This document shows, in pieces, positions 34,734-43,418 of a stretch of DNA of 64,000 nucleotides (position 1 is the first letter of the stretch; each line of letters starts with the position of its first letter). The stretch lies in NCBI RefSeq assembly GCF_022511585.1, contig NZ_JAKWBN010000004.1, forward strand, positions 156,764 through 220,763, written 5' to 3'. The notes under the pieces are model-generated. The model was not told where the DNA came from and did not search any database. It was given only the letters and a program-made list of their open reading frames with translations. The DNA comes from Shimazuella soli. Its GTDB lineage: Bacteria > Bacillota > Bacilli > Thermoactinomycetales > Thermoactinomycetaceae. The translations under genes were made by a program, and so were the position numbers.

Positions 34734-35468
34734 TCATAGTTCCTGCCTTGTTGGTCTGATGATCATTTCATTTACCGCGACATCTTCCGGTTGCGAGATC
34801 GCATAAAGTATTCCATTTGCAATGGCATCTGGTGATAATGATATACTCATATTATCATCAATTTCTTTTTTGATCGATTCTGTAGATATTGTATTAGCAA
34901 GTTCTGTTCTTACTGCACCTGGACAAATAATGGTAGTGCGAATATTGTTCTTTGCTTCCTCTTGTCTGAGTGCCTCCGTAATTGCTCGTACAGCAAATTT
35001 AGTGCCAGAGTAAACAGCCCATGTTTTGTTTACAATGTGACCAGTAACAGACGATACATTAATGATATGACCACTTTTTCGCTCTCTCATATGTGGTAAG
35101 ACTGCATCTATTCCATAAAGAACGCCTTTCATATTCACATCAATCATCTGATCCCATTCGTCCACTTTTCTTTCGTGTAAGAACGAGAGGGGCATGATTC
35201 CTGCATTATTAATCCACACATCAATCTTCCCATATTTTTCAATGGTGTAATATGCTAACTCATTTACTTCCTTATGAGAAGTTATATCTGTTACATAATA
35301 ATTTACGTCTCCTCCTTGTCCCTGTAATTCAGCTTGCAAAGCTTGTAAACGATCTTTGCGTCTAGCTGCTAACATTACTTTTGCTCCATTTCTAGCTAAA
35401 ACTTTTGCTGTAGCTTCTCCAATTCCACTCGACGCACCTGTTAAAACGATTACTTTTCCTTGAACCAT
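34734..35468 (-). CDS. Classical SDR oxidoreductase
   Basis: 244 residues: cofactor motif TGASSGIGEATAK (residues about 10-22), NNAGIMPL, catalytic Ser in NVSSVTG, Tyr-x-x-x-Lys in YSGTKFAVRA and PGAVRTEL. AARRKDRL after beta-2 favours NADPH. Cytosolic reductase of a carbonyl or alcohol compound. Co-transcribed with merR. Confidence 0.93.
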   Translation of the reverse strand: MVQGKVIVLTGASSGIGEATAKVLARNGAKVMLAARRKDRLQALQAELQGQGGDVNYYVTDITSHKEVNELAYYTIEKYGKIDVWINNAGIMPLSFLHERKVDEWDQMIDVNMKGVLYGIDAVLPHMRERKSGHIINVSSVTGHIVNKTWAVYSGTKFAVRAITEALRQEEAKNNIRTTIICPGAVRTELANTISTESIKKEIDDNMSISLSPDAIANGILYAISQPEDVAVNEMIIRPTRQEL

Positions 35469-35499
35469 TGATATACACCTCTTTCTTTTGATGTTTTCA

Positions 35500-35530
35500 A
35501 GTATAGAGCCTAGAGTTAACTCTAGATCAA
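35500..35530 (-). promoter_or_regulatory. MerR-type promoter of the SDR-merR operon
   Basis: On the minus strand -35 TTGATC and -10 TATACT are separated by 19 bases. The spacer is occupied by the perfect palindrome CTAGAGTTAACTCTAG (35510-35525). The over-long spacer with a dyad is the hallmark of MerR-activated promoters. Confidence 0.75.
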
Positions 35531-35547
35531 GCTTTTTTGTAAGAAAA

Positions 35548-35574
35548 AAAGCCGTCTCTTTAGGAGACAGCTTT
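35548..35574. terminator. Terminator of DUF4309 gene copy 2
   Basis: AAAGCCGTCTC and GAGACAGCTTT pair with one mismatch, loop TTTAG, flanked by an A run (T run on the minus strand), 6 bases past the stop. Confidence 0.7.
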
Positions 35575-35580
35575 GATAAC

Positions 35581-36075
35581 TTATCTAATTTCGTTACATG
35601 TTCTATTCTTTTCCACTATCACTTGTTGGAGTGTCTTCACTTCGCCATTTTGAAACTGGAATGTGAGTAAATATTTTCCTAAGTGATAGGACCAGTATGC
35701 TTTCCCCATAGCACCCTCTACACAATTTGGTTTTCCCAGTTCTTTCTCGACTTTATCGGAAGTTATGCCTTTATATTCTTTCGCTACCGAATACAGAGTA
35801 GTAGACTTATTCTTATCTAAACCAAAGGCTACTTGCCTCGAATGAAGATAATTTAGCATCGCTTGATCTTCTTGATCTGGTTTACCGTATTTTTTCTTAA
35901 TTTTCCCTTTGTCACTATTGATTCCAAATTCACTGTTAATGATATGTCCATTTTGAGCTGCTTCTTTCGTTTTCTTTAAAACAGAGCTTTGTGCAGCTTG
36001 AGCTACTCCAAAGGTGTAAAATGTTAAAACAAAGCTAAGCACTACAAGAATCGCTAGTTTTCCTTGACGTAACAT
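35581..36075 (-). CDS. DUF4309 (YjgB-like) secreted protein, copy 2
   Basis: 164 residues with a signal peptide ending AQAAQ. Same two half repeats as copy 1: GHIINSEFGINSDKGKIKKKYGKPDQED and TSDKVEKELGKPNCV, followed by WSYHLGKYLLTFQF. GGAAGGGG is upstream of the ATG. Family role unknown. Confidence 0.75.
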   Translation of the reverse strand: MLRQGKLAILVVLSFVLTFYTFGVAQAAQSSVLKKTKEAAQNGHIINSEFGINSDKGKIKKKYGKPDQEDQAMLNYLHSRQVAFGLDKNKSTTLYSVAKEYKGITSDKVEKELGKPNCVEGAMGKAYWSYHLGKYLLTFQFQNGEVKTLQQVIVEKNRTCNEIR

Positions 36076-36205
36076 TACTCTGTACCCCTTCCTAATCTTA
36101 CAATTTACAGATATATTTACTAAACAATACAGTAATTATAACAAATAACAATACACGTACTTATGTTAATAAATAAAATATTCCGTTAATAATATCCGCG
36201 GGTGA

Positions 36206-36233
36206 TCTGGGTGGGGTTGATGTCCCACCCAGA
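36206..36233 (-). terminator. GC-rich hairpin after the orphan gene at 36258
   Basis: TCTGGGTGGG and CCCACCCAGA around the 8-base loop GTTGATGT, 24 bases downstream of the minus-strand stop. Confidence 0.6.
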
Positions 36234-36257
36234 CCTCTCCTCCGCGTTCGAGTATTG

Positions 36258-36596
36258 TTACGACACGAACGTAAAGGCGCGTGAACTTGAAGTCTCGCAG
36301 AAGATGTCCTCGACTCCAGAGGCGATGAACACCTTGCAGATGAGCCGGACAAGATCCGACTCACTGATCAAGTGACTCCCACCAAACAGGAAGCTTGCCG
36401 AGAGTCCTTCACTCTCCAGAAGTGCAGTTGCCTCTGCCTCGGAAAGGATGTAGTTCTCGACCCCGACTTCAGACAGATCGTCGTTGCTCTTCAGCTTCAG
36501 GTTCGTACTGTTGAACTGCAACGTGATCTCGTGTCCGTTCCTCAACAGCTCACCGATGAGAAGGGACAGCAGATCACACTGTGTTTCAGCAGGCAT
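36258..36596 (-). CDS. Hypothetical protein, GC-rich orphan
   Basis: 112 residues from ATG 36596 (GGAG 12 bases upstream; a TTG at 36623 has no RBS). Acidic, soluble, Ser/Leu/Glu-rich (MPAETQCDLLSLLIGELL; EAEATALLESEGLS). Codons are markedly more GC-rich than the AT-rich surroundings and a GC-rich 8-base-loop hairpin follows, as for the orphan genes at 7307, 7897 and 48454. No family recognised. Confidence 0.55.
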   Translation of the reverse strand: MPAETQCDLLSLLIGELLRNGHEITLQFNSTNLKLKSNDDLSEVGVENYILSEAEATALLESEGLSASFLFGGSHLISESDLVRLICKVFIASGVEDIFCETSSSRAFTFVS

Positions 36597-36907
36597 TCTG
36601 TGTTTTTCTCCTAGTTCTTTCAAGGCACTACTCTTTTTGCGCCTCTCATAACTATAGCAAACTATATTTTTTTATACAATATTCACTTCTTTTGAAACAC
36701 TTTTATGGTGGTATGATTTATATTATAAATTTAGTTTTTATTGCAAACTTGTTTGGAGTATATCAATTTTGAAATCTCTACTGATAAATTTACTGCGTCT
36801 TCTTTCTGAATAGAATATTACACTCTATTTCATCTCCCCTTTAAAGTGACGGCTAGCCTATAGCAATGGCTGATTTTTCTCCATCCATGGATCATCTAGG
36901 TCGAAAA
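36597..36907. other. Intergenic region upstream of the 36258 orphan gene
   Basis: Very AT-rich with no supported gene. It presumably contains the promoter of the minus-strand orphan gene; no operator or RNA element recognised. Confidence 0.4.
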
Positions 36908-36951
36908 AGAGGAAAGGAGCCTTTATTCTAAGAAATAGGCTCCTTTCCTCT
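36908..36951. terminator. 15-bp terminator downstream of the Nudix remnant
   Basis: AGAGGAAAGGAGCCT pairs perfectly with AGGCTCCTTTCCTCT around a 14-base loop. Positioned to end the minus-strand phosphatase-like/Nudix unit. Confidence 0.75.
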
Positions 36952-37052
36952 CTTTACTTACTGTGAAAGCTTTGCATTTCTATCAGTTTCCATTGATTTA
37001 TATAACAAAGAAAAAATTTATTCATTTTCAATCTATAATATTATGTATGAAA

Positions 37053-37498
37053 CTACAAAAATAAAATACTACTATAAGTTCGGTAAAATTTTTTCGTTTC
37101 CCCTAAATGAAGCATACAGATAACTTGTTCTGAAGGAAAAAACTTAATTTCCGATATTTCTTTATCTAATGGTTTTAATTCAGTTCGATCGCCATGAAAA
37201 AGTACATGAAACATAGTAGTCTCCTGTCTTTGGTAACCAATTGACTCTGCTATCTTCTTAAAAAACCGAAAAGAGATTGGCGTAGGAAATTTTTTTGCAA
37301 TTGTAAAATCAGTGGAACCAATCTCCTCTAATTTGTAGAGCTAAGGTGAGTTCTCGTTCACAAACTCCCCCTTTTGGAAAATCCCAATACCCTTTAATTT
37401 CCTTTGGACCATTTATCCTATCCATCAACCTCACTTTATGAACAAGTAATACATCGTTATTTTGGGTAACGATTGCTCCAACTGCTTTTCTTAGTCTT
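37053..37498 (-). pseudogene. Nudix hydrolase gene broken by a frameshift
   Basis: Directly after the phosphatase-like gene the minus strand reads LRKAVGAIVTQNNDVLLVHK and GYWDFPKGGVCERELTLAL, the start of a Nudix box, then a stop. The continuation is in another frame: KLEEIGSTDF, IGYQRQETTMFHVLFHG, LKPLDKEISEIKFFP, to a stop at 37053. The break is at about 37325-37348, where several bases of the Nudix helix (expected R-E-x-x-E-E) are missing. No clear ATG is seen at the start; it would be translationally coupled to the upstream gene. Non-functional as read. Confidence 0.75.
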
Positions 37499-38108
37499 AT
37501 CCTAAGCGCTCTCCCTCAAAAGATAAATGTACTTCATTTGGAGTAAATTCTAAAATGAAAGAACTAGTGCTATCATAATTAGGACTGTCCCACAATGTTG
37601 AAAGATCTGAACCTGAATAGAAATTGAAAAGAGTTTTAATCACACATGTATCGGTTACAAGCAAAATAGTTTCCCCTACATGTCTCTCTACAATAATTTG
37701 AACAAACGGGATCACTCTCTCTTGCACATCTATAAAAGTTTCCCCTTTACTTTCTTTCGCTTCATATTCATTTGGTTTTTTCCAAAATAAATGATATTCA
37801 TCTGGGTAATTTAGTTGTATATCACTTAAGGTTCGACCTTCCCAATCACCAAATGACATTTCCATTAAATCCGTTGTTCGTTTTAACTTGATTTTACGAT
37901 TATGTAATATATAAGAAGCAGTATCACAAGCCCGTTTACTCTCACTCGAATAAATAGCATGAAAGTGAATATGTTCCAGACGTTGTGCCAGTGTTTTGGC
38001 TTGCTCTATCCCAACAGAAGTGAGTAGTGAATCTTTCCTTCCTTGCATTCGTTGTTCGATATCCCATTCTGTTTCTCCTGACCTTACAAAAAACAATGTG
38101 GTATTCAA
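37497..38108 (-). CDS. Histidine-phosphatase-superfamily protein lacking both catalytic histidines
   Basis: 203 residues with a clear phosphoglycerate-mutase-like fold: TLFFVRSGETEWDIEQRMQG, LTSVGIEQAKTLAQRLEH, YSSESKRACDTASYI, MSFGDWEGRTLSDI, GETILLVTDTCVIKTLF. In active members the first motif is RHGET and the last contains a His (THG or SHG). Here they read RSGET and VTDT, so the phosphoryl-acceptor His and the second His are replaced by Ser and Asp. Either a regulatory pseudoenzyme or a decaying gene; the adjacent Nudix gene is clearly broken. Start is TTG with GGAGGT 12 bases upstream. Confidence 0.82.
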   Translation of the reverse strand: MNTTLFFVRSGETEWDIEQRMQGRKDSLLTSVGIEQAKTLAQRLEHIHFHAIYSSESKRACDTASYILHNRKIKLKRTTDLMEMSFGDWEGRTLSDIQLNYPDEYHLFWKKPNEYEAKESKGETFIDVQERVIPFVQIIVERHVGETILLVTDTCVIKTLFNFYSGSDLSTLWDSPNYDSTSSFILEFTPNEVHLSFEGERLG

Positions 38109-38190
38109 AGCAAAATCGTACCTCCTTGATTCATATTCATACCTATTTTACAATTTGACAGAATAATATTAAATAACAAATAGTTATAGA

Positions 38191-38370
38191 ATGATAAACA
38201 ACTTTCGGCATAACTACATTTGGGAACATTTGCAGCAATTTTTTAAAAAAGGGGAAAATCCTATTTATTACATTTATACCTTAAAATTACCTGTTCGAAC
38301 GAACTATTTTCTATTATCATGGTTAAATACTTTCCATTATTTTTTTCCACAGAAAACGAAAAAGCAATAA
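38191..38370 (+). CDS. Possible small aromatic-rich protein, 59 residues
   Basis: ATG frame MINNFRHNYIWEHLQQFFKK to PQKTKKQ, ending 22 bases before the tryptophan-rich gene. Rich in aromatic and basic residues. No good RBS, so support is positional and by composition only. Confidence 0.3.
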   Translation: MINNFRHNYIWEHLQQFFKKGENPIYYIYTLKLPVRTNYFLLSWLNTFHYFFPQKTKKQ

Positions 38371-38392
38371 ATAGTCATCAAAGGAGAGAAGC

Positions 38393-39055
38393 ATGGAGGA
38401 AATAGGAAAAGGGCTAAAAGCTCTCGTACGAGGTATCGTATTTGTGATTTATTTTCCATTTTATTTGATTTATAAAATCTTGGAATGGATATGGATTTAC
38501 CTTATATCTGTACCTAGTCAATGGCTATGGGCGAACATACTGGAACCAGTTCTTACATTCCTTATAAAATATATCATTGGCTATCCTTTATACTATGTAA
38601 TTTGGTTACCAATGAATTGGTTGTGGAAGTATGTGATCTCTCCCGTTGCCATGTTTATATGGCGATATTTATTTGTTTGGCTTTGGAAACACATTTTATA
38701 TCCGATCTTATATTACCTCATCATATTTCCAGTTGCGTGGCTTTGGAAACATGGAATATACACCCTACTACGCTGGATATGGTATGAAATTATCGTAGTA
38801 GTGGCCCGTTGGACAGGCATAGCAATTTCTTGGATTTTTCGAATGATTGGTCAAGCATTGTACTATGCACTTTGGATACCACTGAAATGGATTACAGTAA
38901 ACTTAGTATGGATTCCTCTAAAATGGATAAGTCTGAACCTAATATGGATACCATCCCGTTGGATATACCATCATATCATTGCCCCTCCATTTCGTTGGTG
39001 GCATTACCATGTATGGAAACCTACAGCTAAATGGTTTGGCGATATTTTTGAATAA
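38393..39055 (+). CDS. Tryptophan-rich repeat membrane protein
   Basis: 220 residues, of which I count 26 Trp, plus many Ile, Leu and Tyr. Hydrophobic stretches alternate with short W-L-W-K-x-x-x-x-P turns (NWLWKYVISPV, VWLWKHILYPI, AWLWKHGIYT). Near the C-terminus there is a near-exact 12-residue repeat (WIPLKWITVNLV, WIPLKWISLNLI, WIPSRWIYHHII). Strong RBS AAGGAGAG 6 bases before the ATG and a terminator behind, so it is expressed as a single gene. I recognise no family. An interfacial, membrane-surface-lying helical array is a reasonable picture; nothing indicates enzymatic activity. Confidence 0.75.
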   Translation: MEEIGKGLKALVRGIVFVIYFPFYLIYKILEWIWIYLISVPSQWLWANILEPVLTFLIKYIIGYPLYYVIWLPMNWLWKYVISPVAMFIWRYLFVWLWKHILYPILYYLIIFPVAWLWKHGIYTLLRWIWYEIIVVVARWTGIAISWIFRMIGQALYYALWIPLKWITVNLVWIPLKWISLNLIWIPSRWIYHHIIAPPFRWWHYHVWKPTAKWFGDIFE

Positions 39056-39062
39056 CTCTTAA

Positions 39063-39091
39063 AACCCTCCATAAACTTTTTATGGAGGGTT
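39063..39091. terminator. Bidirectional terminator between the Trp-rich gene and dnaD
   Basis: AACCCTCCATAAA pairs with TTTATGGAGGGTT over a 3-base loop; lies exactly between the convergent stops. Confidence 0.85.
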
Positions 39092-39096
39092 AACTG

Positions 39097-39792
39097 TTAA
39101 CCTTCTAACCAATTGTAAAAAGTAAACTCAGAAGTGGAACGTTTTGGTTTTGCTGGAACTTCTGGTTGTCTAAAACGTTTTGAAAACTCAATAGCTTGTT
39201 CCACTGTATGAATTTGGTGCCTTTCCCATTCTATTAGGATTCGATCCATATAGCGAATGGACAATTTATCACAGTAAACTGCTTCCCTGAGAGCTGCTTC
39301 TATCAAATCCTCAGGATAAAAATCTTCATCCAGCCATTTAATGATATACTCACATTCATTTGGAGAAAGAGGTCTGCCAAATTCCTGCTCTATTAAATGA
39401 AATAAGGATTGATAATGTTCATTTGAATCTACTTGTACTATCTCTTCATCCTCTTCTTCAAGCATAGAAACAAGTCTTTTGTATATCAAGGAAAGATCAT
39501 ATCCTTTTTCTCCCTTTGAACCGATCCCAACCCAACCATCTTTCGATAATTTAGCCACCATATCTGCTATTTCTTGTATGGTGAGATTCATTCGTTGTGA
39601 AAGCTCTTGAAATGTTGGTGCTGCAATTTTTTCTTTTTCTTGAAAAATAAGGAGCTGAGTTAACAGCAGAACCTCTGTCTCTCGTAAACCAAGGCGTTTA
39701 TATTGAGTAAACAAAGCAACTGGTAACGTTATTGTACCCTTTTGGAGAAGCTGTACCAAAGTGGTACGCATCTTATCGTTGTTTCCCTTCAT
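39097..39792 (-). CDS. dnaD: DnaD-type primosomal protein
   Basis: 231 residues from ATG 39792 (AAGGGG 8 bases upstream). N-terminal winged helix (LPVALFTQYKRLGLRETEVLLLTQLLIF ... LSKDGWVGI) and C-terminal DnaD/DnaB_2 domain with the characteristic EYIIKWLDEDFYPEDLIEAALREAV and YMDRILIEW. Remodels DNA with DnaA/DnaB at replication restart and initiation. It follows asnS directly, the gene order conserved in Bacillales, although nth is not behind it here. Confidence 0.92.
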   Translation of the reverse strand: MKGNNDKMRTTLVQLLQKGTITLPVALFTQYKRLGLRETEVLLLTQLLIFQEKEKIAAPTFQELSQRMNLTIQEIADMVAKLSKDGWVGIGSKGEKGYDLSLIYKRLVSMLEEEDEEIVQVDSNEHYQSLFHLIEQEFGRPLSPNECEYIIKWLDEDFYPEDLIEAALREAVYCDKLSIRYMDRILIEWERHQIHTVEQAIEFSKRFRQPEVPAKPKRSTSEFTFYNWLEG

Positions 39793-39820
39793 TTGCAAAC
39801 CCCTTGTCGATAAAATCAAT

Positions 39821-41110
39821 CTATGGATACATACGATTGAGCATACGTGGGAAAGGAATGGTTTCTCTTACATGTTCCAATCCACAAATCCAAGCTACCG
39901 TTCTCTCTAATCCCAATCCAAAGCCGGAATGTGGAACAGATCCGTATTTTCTTAGATCCAAATACCATGCATAATCTTGTGCAGAAAGATCATGTTCTTT
40001 AAAACGCTTTTCCAAAAGTTCAGGGTCATCGATTCGTTGACTGCCGCCAATTATCTCTCCATAACCTTCTGGTGCAATCATATCTGCGCATAATACTACT
40101 TCTGGTCGATTTGGGTTCGGCTTCATATAAAATGCTTTTATATTCGTTGGATATTCTGTAATAAAAACAGGACGATCAAACTGCTCCGCCAATAATGTTT
40201 CGTGTGGAGCACCAAAATCATCTCCCCAAGTGAATTCTACACCAGCTTTTTGTAGCCTCTCGACTGCTTCATCATACGTAATGCGAGGGAAAGGAGCTTT
40301 GATATTCTCCAATTTACTGATATCTCTTCCTAGTACCTTTAATTCTAGCTTGCAATTTGCTAGCACAGATTGCACAACATGCGTCACCAGCTTCTCTTGC
40401 ACTTCCAAGTTACCCTCATGATCCACAAAAGCCATTTCGGGCTCAATCATCCAAAACTCAATCAGATGTCGGCGTGTTTTGGATTTTTCTGCACGGAAAG
40501 TAGGACCAAAAGAGTAGACTCTTCCCAACGCCATGGCAGCAGCTTCCATATATAACTGACCACTTTGGGTAAGATAAGCATCTTCATCAAAATATTTTGT
40601 ATGGAACAAATTGGTAGTACCTTCACAAGAAGAAGGCGTTAATACAGGAGGATCAACTAGGCTAAATCCATCTGAATCTAGAAAAGACTGAATCGATCGT
40701 ATGATCTCTGCGCGTATTTTTAAAATTGCTCGCTGTCTTTCTGAACGAATCCATAGATGACGATGATCTAACAAAAAATCAACACCATGCTCTTTTTTGG
40801 CGATTGGATATTCTTCTGCAATATGTATAACCTCAATATTTGTAACATCTAATTCAAAACCTGATGGTGCACGATCGTCTTTTCTCACTTTTCCCCAAAC
40901 GTATAGGGAACTCTCTTGAGTTAAGCTCTTTGCCTCATCCCAGATTGAAGCATCAACTTGATTTTTCACCAAAACACCTTGGACTGTACCTGAACCGTCT
41001 CTTAATTGTAAAAATTGAATTTTCCCACTGGAGCGGCGATTATACATCCAAACTCCCATTTTTACTTCTTCATCTATATGCTTATGTAGATTTGCAATAG
41101 TTGTTAACAT
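39821..41110 (-). CDS. asnS: Asparaginyl-tRNA synthetase
   Basis: 429 residues from ATG 41110 (GGAGG 8 bases upstream; the frame is open further but without RBS). Class IIb synthetase: N-terminal OB anticodon-binding domain ([19 protein letters not shown]), motif 2 [25 protein letters not shown] and motif 3 [16 protein letters not shown]. The downstream dnaD and the overall length support asnS over aspS. No T-box leader is seen; only about 130 bases separate it from the divergent CapA-like gene. Confidence 0.95.
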   Translation of the reverse strand: MLTTIANLHKHIDEEVKMGVWMYNRRSSGKIQFLQLRDGSGTVQGVLVKNQVDASIWDEAKSLTQESSLYVWGKVRKDDRAPSGFELDVTNIEVIHIAEEYPIAKKEHGVDFLLDHRHLWIRSERQRAILKIRAEIIRSIQSFLDSDGFSLVDPPVLTPSSCEGTTNLFHTKYFDEDAYLTQSGQLYMEAAAMALGRVYSFGPTFRAEKSKTRRHLIEFWMIEPEMAFVDHEGNLEVQEKLVTHVVQSVLANCKLELKVLGRDISKLENIKAPFPRITYDEAVERLQKAGVEFTWGDDFGAPHETLLAEQFDRPVFITEYPTNIKAFYMKPNPNRPEVVLCADMIAPEGYGEIIGGSQRIDDPELLEKRFKEHDLSAQDYAWYLDLRKYGSVPHSGFGLGLERTVAWICGLEHVRETIPFPRMLNRMYP

Positions 41111-41244
41111 CCAACAATCCTCCATCCGATTCATTACATTAAGCCTAATTATACTATTTTCACAAACAGACAACAACGGGACAAATTTTTAATTCCTTTT
41201 TCTGATACAATATCGTATAACAGTAATAGCAATATTTTTGGAGT

Positions 41245-42405
41245 GTGATTCTGCTGAAACGATCCATCGTAGTTGTATCCATACTGGCCTTATTTCTCCT
41301 TTTATCTGCATGTAAATTGGTGCGTATCCATAACACTGGCGAGCAAAAACAAAAGATGCCAGCACCACCTCCACCTGCTAAAATAACAATCGCAGCAATT
41401 GGAGATGTGATCATGAATGACTCACAAATTCAATCTGGAAAAACAGCCAATAGCAATGACTTCCGTAAGTTTTTTAAAGCAGTACAACCATACTTATCTT
41501 CTCCCGATTTGACGATTGCTAATTTTGGGATGACTTTAGCTGGAGAAAGTAAAAGGTATAGTAGGTCTTCAAGTTTTAATGCACCTGATCAAACCTTAGA
41601 TGCTTTAAAATATACTGGAGTAGATATTCTCACTACTGCGAACAATCATGCAAATGATACAGGTGAAAAAGGTATCATACGCACTTACTCTACCATTAAA
41701 AAGAATGGATTTCTGATAACAGGAACAGCACCATCAGAACAAGATCATAAAGGTGTTATAGTTGAAAAAAACGGAATAAAATTAGGATTTCTCTCTTATA
41801 CAGAACGCACAAATAGTTCTGTTCCTAAGGGAAAATCTTATCTCGTGAACCTAATTGATCCTGCTAAAATTACTAAGGATATCAAACAGCTAAAACAACA
41901 AGGTGCAGAATATGTAATTGTTTCTTTGCATTGGGGAACAGAACTTCAACGAAATCCAAATGAAAAACAAAAAAAGACAGCTTTAAAAGTGCTTCAAGCT
42001 GGAGCAGATGTAATACTTGGAAGCCGTCCCCATGTTCCGCAACAGATAGAGAAAATGATGGTAAATGGCCAAGAAAAACTAGTTGTATATTCCATGGGGA
42101 ATTTTATTTCTAATCAGTCTAATTCATATACGGACGAAGGTGTTATTGTCTATTTAGATATCATGAAAGATGCGAAAACAGGAAAAATAAAACTCACAAA
42201 CGCTTCTTTTCTACCTACCTTAGTCAATAAATACAAAAAGGGTGGAAAAACAGAATATATGGTTGTACCTTTACCTACCAAAACCGCAGGAAACTTAAAA
42301 GCATACCCGGGGCTGACCAAGAAGAAATGGGAGAAATCTTGGAATGACGTAAAGTCTAAAATCACCAAGAAGGATAACTTTCCTATACTAGCACCAAAGC
42401 CATAA
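41245..42405 (+). CDS. CapA/PgsA-like metallophosphoesterase lipoprotein
   Basis: 386 residues. Lipoprotein signal with LLLSACK. The PGA_cap domain follows: IAAIGDVIMND, DLTIANFGMTLAG, ILTTANNHANDTGEKGI, VSLHWGTELQRNPNEKQ, LGSRPHVPQQIE, YSMGNFISNQ. CapA/PgsA proteins take part in poly-gamma-glutamate export or anchoring; solitary copies are common and their role is unclear. Start uncertain: GTG 41245 nearly touches GGAG, whereas CTG 41251 or 41254 would have ideal spacing. Confidence 0.88.
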   Translation: MILLKRSIVVVSILALFLLLSACKLVRIHNTGEQKQKMPAPPPPAKITIAAIGDVIMNDSQIQSGKTANSNDFRKFFKAVQPYLSSPDLTIANFGMTLAGESKRYSRSSSFNAPDQTLDALKYTGVDILTTANNHANDTGEKGIIRTYSTIKKNGFLITGTAPSEQDHKGVIVEKNGIKLGFLSYTERTNSSVPKGKSYLVNLIDPAKITKDIKQLKQQGAEYVIVSLHWGTELQRNPNEKQKKTALKVLQAGADVILGSRPHVPQQIEKMMVNGQEKLVVYSMGNFISNQSNSYTDEGVIVYLDIMKDAKTGKIKLTNASFLPTLVNKYKKGGKTEYMVVPLPTKTAGNLKAYPGLTKKKWEKSWNDVKSKITKKDNFPILAPKP

Positions 42406-42437
42406 AAAGAACTGTATTTGAAGTTCTTTTTATGGCT
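42398..42437. terminator. Bidirectional 16-bp terminator between CapA-like and CDF genes
   Basis: AGCCATAAAAAGAACT pairs perfectly with AGTTCTTTTTATGGCT; it contains the stop codons of both convergent genes. Confidence 0.85.
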
Positions 42438-43329
42438 TATTATCTGGAAACCAAGGATTCAAATGAATTAAAACTTCTTCCACGTCTGGATTTTCTTTGA
42501 TGATCGATTCTTTGATTCTCCTACTTACATCATGACCTTCTTTCACAGTCAATTGATTTGGTACACTCACTCGTATATCCACAATAATATAATGTCCATG
42601 ATCTCTGGCACGAATTCGATCGATTCGTTTTACTTCAGGGATTGCCTCGACGATATGGTGAAATTGGGATAACTCTTTCATAGGTACATTTTGTTCCATT
42701 AAAATACCAATTGATTCTTTTGCCATTCCATATGCTAACTTCAAAACAAAATAAGAAACAATAATACCTGCAATCGGATCACCAAATTTCAAAAATTGTA
42801 TAGAAAAGGCATCTCCTAACAATCCAGCTCCAATACCTACTATCGCTGCAAGTGATGCATAAACATCTGCTAAATGGTCTTTTGCAGTAGCGATTAAGCT
42901 CTTACTATTCGACGATTTTCCTAATTGAATACAGTATAGATACAAACTTTGTTTCCAGACAAAGGAAACAAAGGCAGCAACTAAAGCAATCAAACTAGCT
43001 TTAACAGCTGGTTCAAATAATGCAACAATAGAATGATATACCATATAAAAAGCAGCTACAGCAAGTATAATTGCCACAATAAAAGAAGCGATAACTTCAG
43101 CTTTACCATGTCCATAGGGATGATCTTCATCAGCAGGCTTTTTGGAAACCATAGAAGAAGTCAAAGTAGCGACTGTTGCAATTACATCACCAGCATTGTG
43201 AAGAGCATCCGCTATAAGAACTTGGCTCCTTGTATACAGACCAACGATAAATTTAACAATTGTTAGCAATACATTACTAATCAAACTTACCCAAATCGCA
43301 AATATACTTGATTTCCATGCCAGTTTCAT
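42430..43329 (-). CDS. Cation diffusion facilitator metal exporter
   Basis: 299 residues, six membrane helices and a cytoplasmic C-terminal domain. Metal site: ADALHNAGDVIAT in helix 2 and TAKDHLADVYASL in helix 5, the HD/HD-type arrangement seen in Zn2+/Fe2+/Mn2+ CDF proteins; HPYGHGKAE follows helix 2. It sits just downstream of the CadA-type ATPase and ArsR regulator on the same strand, so a joint Zn/Cd efflux module is plausible, though about 90 bases separate the genes. Confidence 0.9.
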   Translation of the reverse strand: MKLAWKSSIFAIWVSLISNVLLTIVKFIVGLYTRSQVLIADALHNAGDVIATVATLTSSMVSKKPADEDHPYGHGKAEVIASFIVAIILAVAAFYMVYHSIVALFEPAVKASLIALVAAFVSFVWKQSLYLYCIQLGKSSNSKSLIATAKDHLADVYASLAAIVGIGAGLLGDAFSIQFLKFGDPIAGIIVSYFVLKLAYGMAKESIGILMEQNVPMKELSQFHHIVEAIPEVKRIDRIRARDHGHYIIVDIRVSVPNQLTVKEGHDVSRRIKESIIKENPDVEEVLIHLNPWFPDNKP

Positions 43330-43418
43330 TGATTAAACCTCTTTCATTTTCATCTCTTTCAGCAAAAATGCTTCCTAAAAAGTAGAGGTTATATTCTAGA
43401 AGTTAGTTAGGAAACCAA

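Noticed and set aside
38521..39030. 88- and 73-codon plus-strand frames within the Trp-rich gene
   Set aside because: They are alternative frames of the repetitive DNA and lack RBS.
41111..41244. T-box leader for asnS
   Set aside because: The spacer to the divergent CapA-like gene is too short and lacks a T-box sequence.
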